Both the position numbers and the translations under genes were made by a program. A DNA stretch of 64,000 nucleotides from Chrysoperla carnea (lineage: Eukaryota > Arthropoda > Insecta > Neuroptera > Chrysopidae), in the NCBI RefSeq assembly GCF_905475395.1, contig NC_058339.1:37767172-37831171 (forward strand), read 5' to 3'. Under the pieces are notes generated by a model. That model worked only from the letters and a program-made list of their open reading frames with translations. It made no database searches and had not been told where the DNA came from. Below are positions 36,201-45,340 of the stretch, in pieces (within the stretch, counting starts at the first letter, position 1; the number at the start of each line of letters is the position of its first letter).

Positions 36201-36558
36201 CAATATAAATTATTTCAAAAAGAATATTTTAGGAAACGTACTACTTACAACATAATGAAGAACAAATCGCACTAACAACATAAACTGTGATTGAAATTTG
36301 AAATAAAATGGTTGTACGATTTTTTTCCTCGAATAATAAATAAAGATCATACCATATTAATAATGCATTGATAGTTAATAATATAGTTATAATTATGGAC
36401 CAAATACACTTTGGAAATGAATTCGTAAATAATAGCGTGGTAAAATTTTTGGATGTATGAGTGCAAGCCCCTATTATTGTTGAGGATCCAAAAATTGAGG
36501 CAAATTGATGGGCAACATTTAATCCACAAACAATACATCCTTGTATTTCGCTATTCAT
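33273..36558 (-). CDS. Gustatory receptor (Gr-B), 6 exons
   Basis: Exons on the minus strand: 36558-36249, 35953-35627, 34773-34394, 33669-33601, 33502-33413, 33335-33273 (310+327+380+69+90+63 nt), intron phases 1,1,0,0,0, giving 412 residues. Each junction is GT-AG. The intron positions equal those of Gr-A, and exons 2, 4, 5 and 6 have identical lengths. The C-terminus SGMIVMYVLVVMQFQIQLE keeps the Gr signature, with Met in place of the usual Thr of TYVLV. The N-terminus has IQGCIVCGLN; exon 2 has QGPQRAQELNGLLE. Start: the first ATG of the exon, immediately followed by the Cys motif region. The first 18 coding bases are repeated upstream within the 248-bp tandem duplication. Intron 3 carries a TA-flanked foldback. 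No stops or frameshifts. Ligand unknown. Confidence 0.9.
33715..34022. mobile_element. Foldback element at a TA site in Gr-B intron 3
   Basis: Ends are inverted matches: CGCATGTAAAATCTTACA on the left and, reversed, CGCCTGTCAAATTTTACA on the right. Inward both arms share GCAAAACGCGAT and TTCGGTATGCTATTTGA or TTTGGTATGTTATTTGA. TA lies just outside both ends (33713-33714, 34023-34024). It is 308 bases long with no coding capacity. The adjacent 34025-34370 is GC-richer with ACACTCTCG and CGAGAGTGT near its ends and may be a second small element. Confidence 0.65.
34850..35600. other. Gr-B intron 2 content
   Basis: Intron 2 runs 34774-35626. Small ORFs at 34844-35068 (plus) and 35238-35438 (minus) show no recognisable domain or splice logic. 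I see nothing further in it. Confidence 0.4.
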
Positions 36559-37036
36559 TTTTATAGAATAAATATTTTTCCAATGAAATTTAATTTAGGT
36601 ATTCGAAATTAAAACGAAATTAAACAAGTGAAAACAAACAATTGACTGAGTTAATTGTTGAAATACCATGTATAGTCAGTGTTGATTTCTTTATCACATT
36701 ACATATACCAACATGTGACACATACATAACTGATAATCAAGTATAGTACATATTATAAAATTTCCGCCCTAATTGTCGCCCTCACGGGTTGTATTTCGCT
36801 ATTCATTTTTATAGAATAAATATTTTTCCAATGAAATTTAATTTAGGTATTCGAAATTAAAACGAAATTAAACAAGTGAAAACAAACAATTGACTGAGTT
36901 AATTGTTGAAATACCATGTATAGTCAGTGTTGATTTCTTTATCACATTACATATACCAACATGTGACACATACATAACTGATAATCAAGTATAGTACATA
37001 TTATAAAATTTCCGCCCTAATTGTCGCCCTCACGGG
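36541..37036. repeat. Exact 248-bp tandem duplication over the Gr-B start
   Basis: Copy 1 (36541-36788) and copy 2 (36789-37036) read identically by eye over all 248 bases, both beginning TTGTATTTCGCTATTC and ending GCCCTCACGGG. Each copy holds the first six codons of Gr-B (MNSEIQ on the minus strand), the region just upstream and part of a family A repeat. In copy 2 the codons are not followed by the rest of the receptor, so only copy 1 joins the working gene. Confidence 0.9.
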
Positions 37037-37440
37037 TAAACAGTGATGTTTACGAAAAAATGTTTCAAACTAAAGTTGTTTAATTTTTGATAAGGAACAT
37101 TTTTTACATTTAAACTTTTATTCAACTCTAACGGTTTACAAGATGGGTACTACGGACCCATGACCCAATTGACCCATATTGCTCATTTACGAACTTGACC
37201 TCACTTTTTACGTCCTAAGCACGCTGTAAAAATTTCAGCTTGATATCTCTTTTCGTTTTTGAGTAATCGTGACCACAGACGGACGGACATACGGGCGGAC
37301 AACCGGAAATGGATTAATTAGGTGATTTTATGAACACCTATACCAATTTTTTTTTTGTAGCATCAATATTTTTAGGCGTTACAAACTTGGGACTAAACTT
37401 ATAATACTATGTATATTTCATATATACATGGTATAAAAAT
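36629..37440 (-). repeat. Interspersed repeat family A, reverse copy with internal duplication
   Basis: Read in reverse, it begins with ATACCATGTATATATGAA near 37435 and passes GGACTAAACT-type text, GGTGATTTTATGAACACC, CAAGATGGGTACTACGG, GTTTACGAAAAAATGTTTC and the terminal CAATTGACTGAGTTAATTG. The terminal portion occurs twice because of the 248-bp tandem duplication. It lies directly upstream of Gr-B and could supply or disrupt its promoter. Confidence 0.75.
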
Positions 37441-37548
37441 TTTATTAATAACTGTTAAAAATTAATTGATTATATTTTTTTATATAATACAATTATTTAT
37501 TAATAAGGATTCCGTATTTATAATAGTCTTATAAGAGGTATTGAATTT

Positions 37549-37780
37549 TTATACCCTGTATATATGAAAGTATATACCTATAAAGGCTTACTAATTTTGG
37601 TGTACGTTCTTTTCCAAAATTATAAAAGATAAGGAGTTGAAAATTTGCAGGTCGCTTCAAACTGTGATGTTATGAAACATTCTCGAAAAACGAAACAGAA
37701 ATTCTAGAAATTACTTTCTAAAATTTTCGCTACTTTCCAAATAATTTGAAACTTTCTATACAGGATATTTCAACATAACA
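37549..37780 (+). repeat. Interspersed repeat family A, deleted copy
   Basis: Begins TTTATACCCTGTATATATG and ends near CTATACAGGATATTTCAAC, the two inverted ends of the family (ATACCCTGTAT against ATACAGGATAT). The middle keeps only the segment around AAAGATAAGGAGTTGAAAA. It is therefore an internally deleted copy. Confidence 0.6.
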
Positions 37781-37918
37781 TTTGTTTACAAGATTGTTGA
37801 AATGGAATTTAAAACTAATTTTTTTAAGATAGAAAAAAATTTGATTTACTTATTTCTGAATTCATAAAATTATTTCCTTAAAGAAATAATTTTTTATATG
37901 ATTGTATTTTGAGGACAA

Positions 37919-38088
37919 GAATGAAACCTTCAGAGCCATGAGCGATATCATTCTTTAATTAAGCTTGCGTAGAATGAGCTTAAGGGGTCATGGGCAGAGT
38001 AAATGGAGGATTAGAATGAAACCTTCAGAGCCATAAGTGATATCATTCCGGAATTAAACGTACTTAGAATGAGTATGAATGGTCACAG
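37919..38088 (+). repeat. Tandem duplication, period 95
   Basis: GAATGAAACCTTCAGAGCCAT starts at 37919 and again at 38014. Each is followed by a GATATCATTC phrase and by AGAATGAGC or AGAATGAGT. About 1.8 units with several differences. It abuts the hAT-like relic starting at 38090. Confidence 0.6.
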
Positions 38089-38089
38089 A

Positions 38090-38711
38090 CAGAGGCGGAT
38101 TATCCGTTAGGCAAACTTGGCACCTAGGAAGTTTAGATAGTTATATAATTTCTTGTACTAAAAGTTGCGGTTTCTGTCTAGGGTGCCCTTGAAATTTAAT
38201 TCGCCGTAAATTACCCCTTTGAAATGTTTTGAAATTTGCAAAAATCTTTTTTTTTTTTGCCGATTTTAATGAAAATCAGTTTCTAGGGTTAAATTGAAAA
38301 ATAATCCTAAACATATAAACAACGAAATGGATGGACGAAAGGATTTCTAGATATTGGATCTTCAATTTCTCGGATTTGGAGTCCCAAGGCCATGAGAGTG
38401 ATATCTTGAAAACCGTTAATCGAATTTATTAAGGAGCGCGAGGCTACAATCATAATCTCCATGGCTATTATAATGGGTATCTAGTGACTCGATGGACATA
38501 GCTTAAGAGCGTATTCTTTGGACAATTTTAATTCCAAAATTTTTTAAAATTTTGTCCAAAACCCAATCGTTAGGAATTATACGGAGAAAAAGTTTTAATT
38601 ACTAAAACATTGAACTACTGTATAGGTACTATCTAAAATTTTTAATATGTGGCTACTAGAGGGGCGATGTAATATGCTTATCTAGGGCGCTCGGCGCTTA
38701 ATCCGACTCTG
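38090..38711. mobile_element. hAT-like non-autonomous element
   Basis: The left end CAGAGGCGGATTATCCGTTA is mirrored by the right end, which reads CAGAGTCGGATTAAGCGCC in reverse. Both are followed inward by GC-richer text such as CTAGG and GGGCGCTCGGCGC. CAG-starting inverted ends with this wording are typical of hAT elements. There is no transposase ORF, and the flanking 8-mers no longer match, so it is old. Confidence 0.5.
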
Positions 38712-38748
38712 GTTGAAGTTTTATTGTATTGTATTTAATTGTTCTTTT

Positions 38749-39389
38749 TATACCCTGTATAAAATGAAATATATCATGGTTTATTCAGTTTAGTTCCAAG
38801 TTTGTGACGCTTAAAAATATTGATACTATGAACAAAATTTTGATTTGAGTGCTCATAAAATCACGTAATTAGTCCATTTCCGGTTGTCCTCCCGTCTGTA
38901 TGTCTCTCCTTCAATAACAATACTACAATAACTCAAAAACGAAAAGGATGTAAAAAGTGAGTTTGGAGCAGTATAGGTCAACTGGATCTTGGGTCCGTAG
39001 AAACTATCTTGCAAACCGTTAGAGATGTTCCTTATAAAAAATTAACTGCTTTTGTTTGAAACATTTATTCACACTGAAGTGATGTTTCATAGTGTGGGTG
39101 CAAATTAGGACAAAACTTTGATGTTTATTTCCTCCAAAACTATAAAAGATAGGCAGTTGATAATTTGCAGATAGCTTCAACTAGTGGTCTTTTTAATTAT
39201 TTTCGAAAATAAGGGGAAAAAATCTTGAATATACTTTCGAAATTTTCGAAAACCAATCAAATGGCGAACGAAAAGCCGCCATAATTGTGAAACCTAATTT
39301 ATTAAAAATAATGAAAGCACTGACATTCAACGCTTTATATACAGGGTATTTCAACAATTAACTGAGTCAATTGTTTGTTTTCACTTGTT
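38749..39389 (+). repeat. Interspersed repeat family A, longest forward copy
   Basis: Begins TATACCCTGTATAAAATGAA and reaches an inverted end ATACAGGGTATTTCAAC at about 39339, followed by the family tail CTGAGTCAATTGTTTGTTTTC. Inside are AAGTTTGTGACGCTTAAAAA, CCATTTCCGGTTGTCC and AAACTATAAAAGATAGGCAG. It carries no domain-bearing ORF. It ends about 200 bases before the MRM3 start codon. Confidence 0.75.
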
Positions 39390-39591
39390 ATTAAAAAGAA
39401 TAATTTTTATTATTTATTTTTTAATATTTTTTTTGCTAGCTCCATCTTTTATTCTACCTTTAAACGAATAAATTTATCTTCAAACTACTGCCACCTATTT
39501 TGTTTGATATTTTAAGTCACATGTATGTTTATTATAATGTGTTTTATTTTCAAACAAAATATAACCTTAAAATTTAAATTATACATTGACA

Positions 39592-41064
39592 ATGTCATTA
39601 AATACTATTTTCTTTACTAATTTGAAACAACAATCAGTGTTAAGAGTAATAACTCGACAGTATGCTAGATGGTCACATCGAAGACCATTAAAAGTGTATC
39701 CAAGTAATTTAGAAAATTCTACTGACAACATACAAAATGATCTTCCTAGTGAAACTCGAAAAATCCGAATACCTCGTTCACAATTGAATGTAAAAGATGC
39801 AGATCAACTTATACAGTCTGCTAAGAAGCTTAAAGTACCTAAAGATCAATCAATTTCTATAGCAAACATCTCGGATTCAGTTCCATTGGATGAAGAGAAA
39901 AATACCAACTCCGATGTATATCGCGTTAAAAATGAAGATGGTAAATTTTCGTTCGAAAAAATGAAACGAAATGATAAAAAATTAAGGTATTTCAAAACTA
40001 AAGACAGTTAAAATTGAAAGTGTAAATAATTTTATTTGAATTTTAGTACTTTGATGATGGACGTTAAATTTCGAAAACAACGGGAACGTTTTAATATTGT
40101 TTTATTGGAAGGTACACGATTGATTCGTGATGCTTTGTTAGCGAGTTGTAAACCTCGAACGATACTCTTTAGCCGTATGAGTGAATTAAAAAGTGTACAA
40201 GATTTGTTACCGAAAGAGAATGTTAGTTTGTATCAAGTGCCGTATAATGACTTACAACTTTGGTCTTCATTGAAAACTTCACCCGGCATCATGGGTAAAA
40301 ATTTTATTTACAAATTAAGTATAATATACGGTTTTTAAAACTGTTACATGGAGGGTAAACCTTAAGTTTTTACTCCATGAATTTTTACAGCTACGAAAAA
40401 TGCAAAGCTCAAAAAATTGTAATACGTTTATTTTAAATGTTATTCAGGAATATTTGAAACACCAGATGTATCCAAAATCAAAACCGAATATAATGACCTA
40501 CCTGTAACCGTTGTCTGTGATAATATTCGAGATCCTGGTAATTTGGGAGCTGTCATACGATGCTCAGCAGCGGTTGGATGTAAAAAATTACTATTAACAA
40601 AAGGTATCCTTGAAATTTAAATATTTTTTTTGTATACAGCTTCAAAATAAAATTTTGTTACAGGATGTGTTGAATTGTGGGACTTAAAAGTTCTTCGCAG
40701 TGCATCCGGTGCACATTTTCGAATAGCTATTGAACAAAAGCAATCTTGGAGTGATATACAAAATGAAATCGGTAGAGATTCATCAATTTTTATCGCCGAT
40801 AACAACCTAAATATATACCCGTCATTAGTGTCTGCAACTTACAATGATTTTCAATATTATAATTGTCCAGAAATTACCGTAATTGTTGGTGGGGAAACAC
40901 AGGGTGTAAGTAATGAGGCCTATTTATTGGCTGAACAGAAATCGGGGGCACGATTACATATACCACTTTCAAATGGGATTGAAAGTTTAAATATCGGTAC
41001 TGCATTAGCTGTGATTTTGTATGAAATGAGACGACAGATTAGTCCTATTACATTGCGTAAGTGA
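39592..41064 (+). CDS. MRM3: Mitochondrial rRNA 2'-O-methyltransferase 3, 4 exons
   Basis: Exons 39592-39986, 40047-40294, 40448-40603 and 40664-41064 (395+248+156+401 nt) join in frame to 399 residues, close to family size. MRM3 (RNMTL1) is a SpoU/TrmH-type enzyme that uses S-adenosylmethionine to methylate the 2'-hydroxyl of a guanosine in the large mitochondrial rRNA; in humans this is G1370 of 16S. Residues 1-35 are Arg-rich without acids (RVITRQYARWSHRRPLK), a mitochondrial targeting peptide. Residues 151-159 (LLEGTRLIR) mark the substrate-binding domain. The three SpoU motifs are present: 239-253 (DNIRDPGNLGAVIRC), 340-349 (IVGGETQGVS) and 366-387 (from IPLSNGIESLNIG). The invariant N240, R252, E344 and the S369/N370 pair are intact. 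A frame extends two codons upstream to a TTG, but ATG at 39592 is the sensible start. Two of the three introns are only 60 bases. Confidence 0.95.
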
Positions 41065-41073
41065 AATTTATTT

Positions 41074-41079
41074 AATAAA
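41074..41079 (+). terminator. Poly(A) signal of MRM3
   Basis: AATAAA begins 10 bases after the stop codon of MRM3, implying a very short 3' UTR. Confidence 0.5.
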
Positions 41080-42640
41080 CTTTTCAGAACAACATATAAG
41101 CAGTAGGGTCTCATAAGCCATTCAGTGACCCAACGTTGTAATAAAATTACCCTTCTGATTGAATAGAGCAACAAAGGCTAAAATCAAAACTACATACTCC
41201 ACAAAAAGAATTTGTTTTCAAATATTGGTGGCTTGTCAATCTCTTAAAACAAGATTTGTCAAAATTGGGCAAAACTTGCTTACTGTAGTGCATAATTACA
41301 GACGAATCGACGGAATAAAATTAACATGAAAAGTTGATCAATTGAAAATCTTTCTTTTACTGTACATATTTTTTTAGTTCACAGGAGATTTTGATACTTG
41401 AACAAATATCTGAAATGATATGTGTCCGATTAGTGAGACCAATGTTTTCGATTCGTATCGCTTTACCTATTTGTGCAACCTTTCGTCTTGTGTTTTTGTA
41501 AAAAGTTGGCTTTACAGAGTTACTATAAATTGAAATAGGGAATATTCATGAAATTTAAATTTGGTTCAAATATTTTTCTTCCATAACTTTAATGACTGGA
41601 CATTTCAACTAAACCATTATTTTAGTAATTAATATTTTTTTAATTACTTAAAAATAATTAATATAAGTACAAATTCAGTGAGGGCATTTAAAAATTTCTA
41701 AAACGGAAATTCCAATTTTTATATGGACGTGACATCAAAGTACGGGCTTGTCAAATTTGTTGCCATACTGTATGATATGAATTACTTACATTTTATATGG
41801 TATTTCATTAAATTATACTATTCTACGGCTTTTTATTAGACAACTTAATAATAACGAGTGTAAATTCTGTGTTTTAAATTCATTTTTTTATAGTGTAAAT
41901 TATACATCATCAACAGAGGGCGCCAAAAAACTGCGTTTAAATATCTCAAAATTATAATGTATTTTAAATATTTTTTACACTTAAATACATCATTTTTAAA
42001 CAGTATTTATATTTTTTACTTTGTTATAACGGTGTAAACAATGAATTAAAAATATAAAAAAAATACATGAATATTCCCTATATAGTTAAAACAGTTTATG
42101 CAATACGTTATACATATATGTAAATATGTAGTGTATAAATTTATTTATCGACGGGCGAAAATCTTTTAAAAGTAGACCTATAAAATCGGATATTGCAGCA
42201 TTGCAAGGTACTACTAACTATTTTTTTGTAATTTTAGGAAATAATCAATCGAATCCAAAAAAAGAAATAAGTAATTTACATACATAATTGTAAGTAATTT
42301 AAATTCATAAGAAAAATATTTTTAAGTCACTTATTTTGTAAATATAAATACAGTTTTTTAAATTATTCAAAAAATAAAAATATTTATAATTATCATGTTT
42401 TTCGTCCGTTGAAATAATTATTCCCCTTATTTGGGAAATTTGTACTATATTCAATTTTTCAAGTGAAATGGAATTTGAAGTGAATTAGTGAAATTGGTTT
42501 ATCAAGATAATAATCAGAATAAAGATTTTTATATGCGGAAAATCTAAAAGAAGATTAGAAAAACTCTAAATAAATAATAGTTACGCAAATAACAGCCTAA
42601 ATACTACGATTGTATTATTTGGTCTTTTATTTGAATAACT
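41080..42640. other. Spacer after MRM3
   Basis: AT-rich, with no gene recognised. The minus ORF 40920-41174 is antisense to MRM3 exon 4 and is a shadow. The last few hundred bases may be promoter and 5' UTR of the candidate exon at 42641. Confidence 0.45.
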
Positions 42641-42699
42641 ATGTCTCAACTTGAAGTCAATGTTTCATTGCATAATACACCATTTATAGAAGATCAAAG
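42641..42699 (+). CDS. Candidate first coding exon of an unidentified gene
   Basis: ATG at 42641 is preceded by an in-frame TGA nine bases upstream, so it is the first possible start. It opens MSQLEVNVSLHNTPFIEDQ and then meets a perfect donor, AG|GTAAGTAATT, after 59 nt (phase 2). Codon choice and polar composition look like real coding sequence and differ from the surrounding AT-rich spacer. I could not find the next exon, so intron 1 may be long and the gene may leave the window. I do not recognise the protein. It could also be a chance ATG before a chance donor. Confidence 0.4.
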
Positions 42700-43964
42700 G
42701 TAAGTAATTAAAAAAGTATGTAATTTTTGTTTTCTTTTTGAATTTCTGAAGTGTGTTCCAGGAATAGAGCCAGTGTTCTCTAATAAATTCCAAAAAAAAA
42801 CCTTCTTTTACTGAGTTTTAACTTCATGAAAATTACTTATTGGGCTTTGAAGATCACAGCGCAGGAAATTATTTTATTCTAAGAAATAACTTCTTTTAAA
42901 GAGAAAATGTACATCTTGTCAAGAAAGCATCATTTGTATCGTCCAAGTTGCTAAATGTGCTGTCCTTATGTCCCATGTTTGAAGAACATCAGATCGATCA
43001 GTCGTTTAAAGGTTATCAGTCACAATTCTTGTCAAAATTCGTAATCTCCAACAGAGTTTGTTCGGATCGTATTGTTCTTTTAATCACAAAGGAAGAAGCT
43101 GCCGTATTTTTATATACATTTTTAGTATGCTCAGTACTTTGTGATTAATAAAAGTTTAAGTTTGTCTAATAATTAACTGTTCGTTAAACTAAATTCTTTA
43201 TACAACACCGTGGATTGTGTAATGTCATTTCTCCCATTATTTATTACGCTTTTCCAATACTTTCCATTTAATAAAACAATATTTGAAATCAATAAAACCA
43301 TTACAAAGTCCTTTCTCAAGTTTAAATTTATCCTACAAACACAATATAAATATAAATAAATTATAAAAATATTTTAAGGGGTGAAATACAATAAGTGGAA
43401 AATTATTGTAGATAATATTTTCTTCCCTGAATGAACATTAGAAAATTATCTCGATGGGTAGAACCACCATATATATGTGACACAAAGTTTCATTTTCAAA
43501 TAAGGGTAATAATAAATTGAACGTAGTTTAAAATGATGATTCTTCAAGATATAAAAATATAGGGTAGATTGTAGTACAATCCGAGCAGGCATTGCAAATT
43601 CACAATCAGTGGCATTCCGAAGTGTACGGTAGCAACTTCTCCAAAACTTGAGGGCATGCATTAAGTAAAAACTTAAAGTTGTGGAAACATGCAATGTTTG
43701 AGTAGTATAATAAAATAAAATATAGTTTATTACCTGCATAAAAAATTTTGGGCTTTTTCTGCTCAGAAAAGCGGATCAGAACTATTTCCGAGACTACACA
43801 AAATACGAAATTAATTTTATTTTCTGAAATAAAATATAAGTTTTCGTAATAAGGAATTTAAATACTTCATCAAAAATGTTTCGCAGAAATCGAGTAAAAG
43901 GATGTGTTTTTATGTTTAATAATATCATCTTTAGAAAAATAGTGTAATATCGCCAACTGCATTT

Positions 43965-44140
43965 ATTAACCCCTGAACCAAAAAAAGGGTGTTTTAAGTT
44001 TGATCGTTATGTGTGTGTGTCTGGCTGCTTGATTTTGATTTTTTTGTTTTGTTTGAAAGTGAGAATTTAGGGTTCCGTATTCGAAAAATTTGCGTTTTTT
44101 AAATTTCACTTGTTCTAGATTTACTTCTATTTTTCGAGAA
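43965..44140 (+). repeat. Interspersed repeat family B
   Basis: TTAACCCCTGAACCAAAAAA is followed by GGGTGTTTTAAGTTTGATCG and GTGTGTGTCTGGCTGC. A diverged second copy lies at 60771 (TTAACCCCTCAATAACCC, GGTGTTATAAGTTTAACTTG). No coding capacity. Confidence 0.55.
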
Positions 44141-44231
44141 TCTTTCATAAGTTACAGCTACCTGAAAACCTACTACCTACCTTTTCAGCTACCAATCTTT
44201 TATAGTTTTATAGAAAATAGACACCAAAGTT

Positions 44232-44560
44232 TTCTTCAATTTGCGCCCTCACAGTGATTTTTACGAAAAAAGTTTCAAACGAAAGTTGTTTATTTTTAAG
44301 GAACATTATTTTACATTTAAACTTCTGTTTACAAGATGGGTCTTACGGACCCAAGGTCCACTTGACTTGACGTTGCTCATTTACGAACTCAAAGTTACTT
44401 TTTACGTCCTGAACACGCTATAAAAATTTCAGCTTCATATCTCTTTTCGTTTTTTCTTTCATTTATCGTGATGAAATCAATTCTTTAACCGTCACAAATT
44501 TGAGAATAGAATTAGTATACTTTGATATATATCTCATATATATATATAAAGATCTATAGG
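44232..44560 (-). repeat. Interspersed repeat family A, partial reverse copy
   Basis: Shares TTTGCGCCCTCACAGTGATT, ACGAAAAAAGTTTCAAACGA, TACAAGATGGGTCTTACGGA and CAGCTTCATATCTCTTTTCG with the other family A copies in reverse order, then decays near 44500. The 60-codon ORF at 44241 is incidental. Confidence 0.65.
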
Positions 44561-44607
44561 CCATAACCTAAAAATTACACTCGTCAGTAAACATTAAATC
44601 AAATAGA

Positions 44608-45332
44608 CAGGCCTGTGCGCAGGAATTATCCAAGGGAGGGGTTCAAACTTTTGTTCGCATGGTAGGCCATTAAGTAAATAAAAACAAGATGTTTTTCTTC
44701 GAGTAAGTGAGCATTTAATTAGCTCAAACGTAATATTCAGTCACTGTTATTAAATAAGTTAATTCTGAGAGATACAGAAAAAATATTTTCCAAAACTCTG
44801 TGTGCATCGATCTCTACACCGCGATGTATATTGAGCAAGGACTAAACCGTTTAGTCGATCTTCAGACATTGTCGATCTAAGGTATGTTTTGAAATGACGA
44901 ATGGTTGAAAAGGAGCGTTCATTCGCCGCTGTTCACAGGCAAAACTGCCAGAACGTGAAGCATTTGACACCCCGCTTGGCAATACGTTTTCGTCAAAGTT
45001 GAACTTTGTCCATTCAGATGTCACTATTTTAGTTTAAGAAGTCGAGCAAGAGTTTTCTCTAACGTTTCCTCTTCTTTCAATCAAAGTTTTCTCAGCATCA
45101 GCCAGTTCCATAGCCTCGCCAATATCCAGGTTTTCTGTTTGAAGTACTCGACTCAAAGACATAGTCAAAGAATGTATCGAGCTCCAAATATGCATGAATA
45201 TCTGATTCGTCAGTGGAAATGCGTTTCATGGGTGCATTTACAAGACTATATTGTTAGTTCAATATTTATATGGACAGATTCTCAAAGGGAAGGGTTTTGA
45301 CCCCCAAAATCCCTCCCTTCTGCACGGGCCTG
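44608..45332 (-). mobile_element. Deleted hAT transposon with 8-bp target duplication
   Basis: The ends are inverted: CAGGCCTGTGCGCAGGA at the left and, reversed, CAGGCCCGTGCAGAAGG at the right. The 8-mer CAAATAGA lies immediately outside both ends (44600-44607 and 45333-45340), the target size of hAT elements. Minus-strand positions 44926-44759 encode the hAT C-terminal dimerisation region (ERSFSTIRHFKTYLRSTM, then SEDRLNGLVLAQY). The remaining interior is a decayed transposase fragment with frame breaks. At 725 bp it is an internally deleted, non-autonomous copy. Confidence 0.85.
44759..44926 (-). pseudogene. hAT transposase C-terminal remnant
   Basis: An open stretch of about 55 codons ends at a TAA (44759-44761) and encodes ERSFSTIRHFKTYLRSTM followed by SEDRLNGLVLAQYTSRCRD. 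This is the conserved hAT dimerisation segment, in which the ERSFS and LRSTM...RLNGL motifs are diagnostic. Upstream on the same strand, up to about 45250, related sequence continues with frameshifts. The catalytic core is missing, so no active enzyme is encoded. Confidence 0.85.
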
Positions 45333-45340
45333 CAAATAGA

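Noticed and set aside
43446..43739. 97-codon minus ORF with RTLRNATDCEFAMPARIV
   Set aside because: The text looks less random than its neighbours, but I cannot assign a family, and no splice sites or partner exons were found.
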